NCBI GenBank assembly: GCA_041481445.1
Contig: JBGPBV010000148.1
Location: 1-16,756, forward strand
Reading direction: 5' to 3'
Length of the DNA: 16,756 nucleotides
Source of the DNA: AA29 sp041481445
GTDB lineage: Bacteria > Acidobacteriota > Vicinamibacteria > Fen-336
Positions 13,733 to 16,756 of this stretch are shown here, in pieces. Made by a program: the position numbers and the translations under genes. Each line of letters begins with the position of its first letter. The stretch's first letter is position 1. The notes under the pieces are model-generated. The model was not told the origin of the DNA. It did no database searches and saw only the letters and a list, made by a program, of their open reading frames with translations.

Positions 13733-13738
13733 CGGGAT

Positions 13739-15310
13739 ATGCGGCTCGGGATCGATTTCGGGACGACCCATACCGTGGCCGCCGTGGTCGACCGCGGGAA
13801 CTATCCGGTCGTGTCCTACGAGTGGGGCGACGTGGTCCCGTCGCTGGTCGCGGTCCGTCATTCCGACGGCGACCTGCGCCTGGGCCAGGACGCGCTGGCC
13901 GTGGCCGACGATCCCGGCTGGACGCTTCTCCGGTCGCTCAAGCGGCTCCTCGCCGACGCGGGCCCTCTCTCCGAGGTGCTGGCGGGAGAGCGGAGCGTCC
14001 CCTTGCTCGACCTGCTCGTGGCCTACCTCGAGCAGCTCCGCCAGGACATCGCGCATCGCTCGAACGCGGGCCTGACCCGTGGGGAGCCCCTCGAGGTGGC
14101 GGTCAGCGTTCCCGCCAACGCCTCGAACGACCAGCGCTTCCTGACCCTGGAGGCCTTCCGGCGCGCGGGCTTCGAGGTGCTCGCGCTCCTCAACGAGCCC
14201 TCCGCCGCCGGCTTCGAGTACGCGCACCGCTTCCGCAGCACGGTCACCAGCCGGCGCGAGTACGTCCTCGTCTACGACCTCGGCGGGGGCACCTTCGACT
14301 CCTCTCTCATCCACATGGCCGGCCGCGTCAACGAGGTGATCACGACGGCCGGCGTCTCGCGCCTGGGCGGGGACGACCTCGACGAGGCCATCCTCCAGCT
14401 CGTGCTCGAGCGGGCGGGCCGTCCGCGGGTGGACGACCACGCGCGACGCCGCCTGCTCGACGAGTGCCGCCGCCAGAAGGAAGGCGTGGGCCCGAACTCC
14501 CGCCGCCTGGTGGTGGACCTGGAGCTGCTGGGCCGCGCGCCGATCGTCCTGCCCCTGGACGACGTCCACCAGGCCTGCGCGCCGCTGGTCGCCCGCACCA
14601 TCGAGGCCATGGACGAGGTCATGCGCGACCCCCGACGCGACACCGAGGACGTGGGCTGGAACGAGCTGGCCGGCATCTACGTCGTGGGCGGGGCCAGCAG
14701 CTTCCCGCTCGTCTACCGCCAGCTCCGCGAGCGCTTCGGGGCGCACCGCGTGCGCCGGTCGCCGCACCCCTTCGCGGCCACCGCCATCGGGCTCGCGAAC
14801 TTCCTGGATGAAGAGGCGGGCTACGAGCTGTCGGACTGCCTGACCCGGCACTTCGGAGTGTGGCGGGAGGCGGAGACGGGGCGCGGCATCACGTTCGATC
14901 CCATCTTCCAGAAGGACAGCCGGCTGCCCCGTGCCGGAGAGCCGTCATTGGTGGCGGTTCGCCGCTACCGTCCCGCCCACAACCTCGGCCATTACCGCTT
15001 CGTCGAGTGCGGGAGGATTCGAGAAGGACGCCCGGACGGCGACGTGACGCCGTGGGACGAGGTCCGCTTCGCCTTCGAACCCGGCCTGCGCGGGGCCGAC
15101 CTGGGCGGCGTCTCGGTGGAACGGCGGGAGGGCGCGGCCCCGGAGGTCGAGGAGCGCTACCGGTGCTCGTCCGCCGGGATCTTCGAGGTCACGCTGTCCG
15201 TCCTCGACGACGGGTACTCGAAGACCTTCCGCATGGCGCGGGGCAGCGAGCCTCCCCCTCCCACCCGCCGGCGTGCGGCGCGGGCGGCGCGGCGCTCGCC
15301 ACGCGCGTAG
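13739..15310 (+). CDS. Hsp70-like chaperone/ATPase lacking the helical lid
   Basis: Hsp70-family protein of 523 aa, against about 640 for DnaK. The nucleotide-binding domain is complete: phosphate-1 GIDFGTTHT (4-12), VSVPANASNDQR (122-133), NEPSAAG (152-158), phosphate-2 YDLGGGTFD (179-187), and the adenosine motif VVGGASSFP (315-323). After about 380 comes a region with beta-strand character that may be a reduced substrate-binding domain (VTLSVLDDGYSKTFRMA near the end). The DnaK alpha-helical lid is missing, and the C terminus is a basic tail, TRRRAARAARRSPRA. No dnaJ or grpE is nearby, so it is probably not the housekeeping DnaK. It may work with the two upstream cytoplasmic proteases. Its client is unknown. 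Confidence 0.87.
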   Translation: MRLGIDFGTTHTVAAVVDRGNYPVVSYEWGDVVPSLVAVRHSDGDLRLGQDALAVADDPGWTLLRSLKRLLADAGPLSEVLAGERSVPLLDLLVAYLEQLRQDIAHRSNAGLTRGEPLEVAVSVPANASNDQRFLTLEAFRRAGFEVLALLNEPSAAGFEYAHRFRSTVTSRREYVLVYDLGGGTFDSSLIHMAGRVNEVITTAGVSRLGGDDLDEAILQLVLERAGRPRVDDHARRRLLDECRRQKEGVGPNSRRLVVDLELLGRAPIVLPLDDVHQACAPLVARTIEAMDEVMRDPRRDTEDVGWNELAGIYVVGGASSFPLVYRQLRERFGAHRVRRSPHPFAATAIGLANFLDEEAGYELSDCLTRHFGVWREAETGRGITFDPIFQKDSRLPRAGEPSLVAVRRYRPAHNLGHYRFVECGRIREGRPDGDVTPWDEVRFAFEPGLRGADLGGVSVERREGAAPEVEERYRCSSAGIFEVTLSVLDDGYSKTFRMARGSEPPPPTRRRAARAARRSPRA

Positions 15311-15313
15311 GGC

Positions 15314-15586
15314 TTGGACCTGGCCTCCTATCGCTACGTCGTGCGCGGCCGCGTCCAGGGCGTCGGCTACCGCTACTACGTCCTGCGAGAGGCGGGCGCC
15401 CTGGGCGTCAACGGGTTCGCGCGCAACCTTCCCGACGGCACGGTCGAGGTGGTGGCGGAAGCCGACGACGACGTGCTGGAGCTGTTCGAGGACCGGCTTC
15501 GCCAGGGGCCGTCGTTCGCCTCGGTCAAGACGCTCGACCGCACCGCGATCGCGCCCCGCGCCGACCAGGGTTTCCACATCCGCTAG
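15314..15586 (+). CDS. acyP: Acylphosphatase
   Basis: Small enzyme of 90 aa, the usual size, that hydrolyses acyl phosphates to a carboxylate and phosphate (EC 3.6.1.7) in the cytoplasm. The signature GRVQGVGYRYYV (12-23) contains the phosphate-binding loop and the catalytic arginine in GVGYR. The second motif GFARNLPDGTVEV (34-46) carries the catalytic asparagine. The start is taken as TTG at 15314, 3 nt after the Hsp70-like stop, because it restores the full N-terminal strand (LASYRYVVRG); GTG 15341 would cut into it. Ribosome binding is weak (GTAGGG), suggesting coupling to the upstream gene. Confidence 0.9.
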   Translation: MDLASYRYVVRGRVQGVGYRYYVLREAGALGVNGFARNLPDGTVEVVAEADDDVLELFEDRLRQGPSFASVKTLDRTAIAPRADQGFHIR

Positions 15587-15614
15587 CCGCGCCGGCGGCG
15601 GGCGAGAGGAGAGC

Positions 15615-16145
15615 ATGAACGTCGAAGAGAGCATCGCGTCGCTCAAGGCCGTCATCCGCGACGTCCCCGACTTCCCGAAGCCGGGGATCGTCTTCAAGGA
15701 CATCACGACGCTGCTCAAGGACCCCCAGGCCTTCCGTCGCGCGATCGACCTCATGGCGGCGTTGTGCGGGGACCACCGGGCGGACAAGGTCCTCGCCATC
15801 GAGAGCCGGGGTTTCATCGTCGGCGCCACTCTCGCCGACCGGCTCGGCCTCGGGTTCGTGCCCCTCCGCAAGCCGGGCAAGCTGCCCGGCGCGACCATCC
15901 GCTACACCTACGACCTCGAGTACGGCCAGGACAGCCTCGAGATCCACAAGGACGCGCTCGGGCCGGGAGAGCGCGTGCTGATCGTCGACGACGTGATCGC
16001 CACCGGTGGCACCGCGGCCGCGGCGGGGGCGCTGGTGCGCCAGCTCGGGGGCATCGTGTCCGCCTCTGCGTTCCTGGTCGAGCTCGCCTTCCTCGACGGC
16101 CGCAAGCGGCTGGAGGGGGACGTCCTGAGCCTGATCCGGTACTGA
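15615..16145 (+). CDS. apt: Adenine phosphoribosyltransferase
   Basis: Purine salvage enzyme, 176 aa, the usual length, making AMP from adenine and phosphoribosyl pyrophosphate (EC 2.4.2.7). Clear landmarks: the N-terminal IRDVPDFPKPGIVFKDITTL, the IESRGFIVGATLADRL loop, VPLRKPGKLPG, the adenine-side YDLEYGQDSLEIHKDAL, and the phosphoribosyl pyrophosphate motif VLIVDDVIATGGTA (about 122-135). ATG 15615 is preceded by GAGAGGAGAG. It lies 28 nt after acylphosphatase and probably shares its transcript. Unlike the region upstream it is standard housekeeping, marking the return to core genome before the tRNA. Confidence 0.96.
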   Translation: MNVEESIASLKAVIRDVPDFPKPGIVFKDITTLLKDPQAFRRAIDLMAALCGDHRADKVLAIESRGFIVGATLADRLGLGFVPLRKPGKLPGATIRYTYDLEYGQDSLEIHKDALGPGERVLIVDDVIATGGTAAAAGALVRQLGGIVSASAFLVELAFLDGRKRLEGDVLSLIRY

Positions 16146-16180
16146 CGGTTGGCCGACCATGGGTCTCGCCGTGTTCGTGT

Positions 16181-16204
16181 CGTACCCGTCCCGGGACGGA
16201 TACG
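16181..16204 (+). terminator. Stem-loop after apt, possible terminator
   Basis: CGTACCCGTC (16181-16190) pairs with GACGGATACG (16195-16204) around a CCGG loop: nine pairs with one C-A mismatch. It lies 36 nt after the apt stop. It is followed by AAAACGG and not by T residues, so it is not a textbook intrinsic terminator; in very GC-rich genomes such U-less hairpins are common. Confidence 0.35.
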
Positions 16205-16254
16205 AAAACGGAAAGGCAGGCGTGATACCCTCGGGCGTCGGCCGTAGGCCTCTT

Positions 16255-16331
16255 GCGCCCGTAGCTCAGCAGGATAGAGCAGCGGTTTCCTAAACCGCAG
16301 GTCGCCCGTTCGAGTCGGGCCGGGCGCACCA
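16255..16331 (+). tRNA. tRNA-Arg, anticodon CCT, CCA encoded
   Basis: Full cloverleaf: acceptor GCGCCCG/CGGGCGC (16255-16261 and 16321-16327), D stem GCTC/GAGC (16264-16267 and 16277-16280), anticodon stem GCGGT/ACCGC with loop TTCCTAA (16287-16293; anticodon CCT at 16289-16291), variable loop AGGTC, T stem GCCCG/CGGGC with loop TTCGAGT. The discriminator base is A16328 and CCA is genome-encoded at 16329-16331. CCT reads AGG codons. A TACCCT hexamer at 16226-16231 may be its -10 box. tRNA-Arg genes are frequent integration sites for mobile elements, which fits the change in composition just downstream. Confidence 0.97.
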
Positions 16332-16338
16332 AACAGGA

Positions 16339-16398
16339 TCAATCACTTAGCCCATGTGTATGGTTCGCGAGTGTCTGAAATTGTGCCCAAACCGTGCC
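16339..16398 (-). pseudogene. Possible decayed end of a tyrosine integrase gene
   Basis: On the minus strand a short frame reads GTVWAQFQTLANHTHGLSD and stops 8 nt from the tRNA 3' end. GTVWAQ-like endings are common in tyrosine integrases next to tRNA attachment sites. The codon before it is TAG and no integrase core motif (R..HxxR..Y) is readable further upstream, so at best this is a remnant. On the plus strand the same stretch shows GTGCCC twice (16383-16388 and 16393-16398). Confidence 0.2.
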
Positions 16399-16756
16399 CT
16401 ATTGTCCGGCGACCGATGGATCGCCAATAGAGCTTAGAAACGTCTTCCCACATGGGAGTGGTGCGAGACGGCCACGAGTCTATGTCGCTCGACGCTCGCT
16501 GCCCTTCCTCCACGGAACAATCCACGACGGCCGATTGAAATAGCTCAGACCAGATGAGCTCGAGCAGGCCTACGCGGCGAACGATCGCTTCACCATGTGC
16601 GGCGTAGATAACATCTGGAGGTTCCGGAAACTCTGACCTGGCGATTCCGGAAATTCTGGCCAGGTCGGCCCCCTGATTTGATGCCCCGGCTTGGGCCTCG
16701 TCAAGGCCGAGGTGCTTGGTGCGGATCGAAGGTCCGTCGAGGGTGAGCAGACGTCC
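16343..16756 (-). other. Unidentified open frame entering from the right edge
   Basis: On the minus strand one frame stays open from the window's right edge to TGA at 16343-16345, 137 codons. It begins GRLLTLDGPSIRTKHLGLDE and ends TREPYTWAK. I do not recognise it. Its third codon positions are much less GC-rich than in the genes to the left, so it is either foreign DNA or a chance open frame; the first start codon inside the window (GTG 16525) gives 60 residues. The rest of this 425-nt stretch after the tRNA shows only the paired TTCCGGAAA repeats and the integrase-like tail. Confidence 0.2.
16622..16661. repeat. Pair of TTCCGGAAA-containing direct repeats
   Basis: TTCCGGAAACTCTGACC (16622-16638) and TTCCGGAAATTCTGGCC (16645-16661) match at 15 of 17 positions with a 23-nt period. 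Each also contains the palindrome TTCCGGAA. Short repeated blocks of this kind are typical of insertion-sequence ends, for example the multiple repeats of IS21-family termini, but no transposase can be assigned in the window. Confidence 0.45.

Noticed and set aside
13690..13738. Intrinsic terminator or CIRCE heat-shock element before the Hsp70-like gene
   Set aside because: The T-run precedes the imperfect stem and does not follow it, and no CIRCE half-sites are present.
13523..14851. A 442-residue minus-strand frame
   Set aside because: It is antisense to the second protease's end and the Hsp70-like gene.
1..16756. CRISPR array, rRNA genes, prophage genes
   Set aside because: No regularly spaced repeats, no rRNA-like stretch and no phage structural motif were seen.

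Overview
The window is very GC-rich DNA, near 70% by eye, with G/C-dominated third codon positions. It comes from a Gram-negative-type bacterium, since it opens with the end of an HAE1-type RND efflux transporter. An uncultured high-GC lineage such as Rokubacteria/Methylomirabilota, Acidobacteriota or Myxococcota would fit. That placement is inference; nothing here fixes the taxon.

Layout. 1-1785: 3' part of an RND inner-membrane pump. 1897-2178 (minus): a small unrecognised protein with a strong ribosome binding site. 2382-11057: a gas vesicle (gvp) operon of eleven closely packed genes, mostly joined by 1-4 nt overlaps: gvpJ, gvpA, a soluble GAF-PAS-PAS histidine kinase, a single-domain response regulator, a GvpF/L protein, gvpG, a tandem ArsA/Get3-type ATPase, a second GvpF/L, a third GvpA-family protein (GvpS-like), a third GvpF/L, and gvpK. 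11146-15310: a LuxR-type response regulator, two HtrA-like (S1C) proteases without signal peptides, and a lidless Hsp70-like protein. 15314-16145: acylphosphatase and adenine phosphoribosyltransferase, ordinary housekeeping genes. 16255-16331: tRNA-Arg(CCT) with encoded CCA. 16332-16756: DNA of different composition that I could not assign, with faint signs of integrase and insertion-sequence debris.

How it may work together. GvpA should build the vesicle wall, with GvpJ and the GvpS-like protein as minor nucleating or tip subunits and GvpF/L, GvpG and GvpK as assembly factors. No GvpN (the usual AAA+ ATPase) and no GvpC is visible. The only ATPase inside the operon, apart from the histidine kinase, is the tandem Get3-type protein. 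That family handles very hydrophobic clients, and GvpA is one of the most hydrophobic soluble-made proteins known, so a Get3-like chaperone dedicated to gas vesicle subunits is the most interesting hypothesis here. The kinase/regulator pair sits inside the operon and suggests a dedicated sensory input. The following protease-Hsp70 block looks like cytoplasmic protein quality control and may serve the same structures, but that link rests on proximity alone.

Other notable points: GvpA carries a GvpJ-like short coiled coil and an Arg/Lys tail; basic tails recur on several proteins of the locus; gvpG appears to start at CTG; the Get3-type gene has no canonical start codon upstream of its first Walker A motif; and two downstream genes look leaderless.
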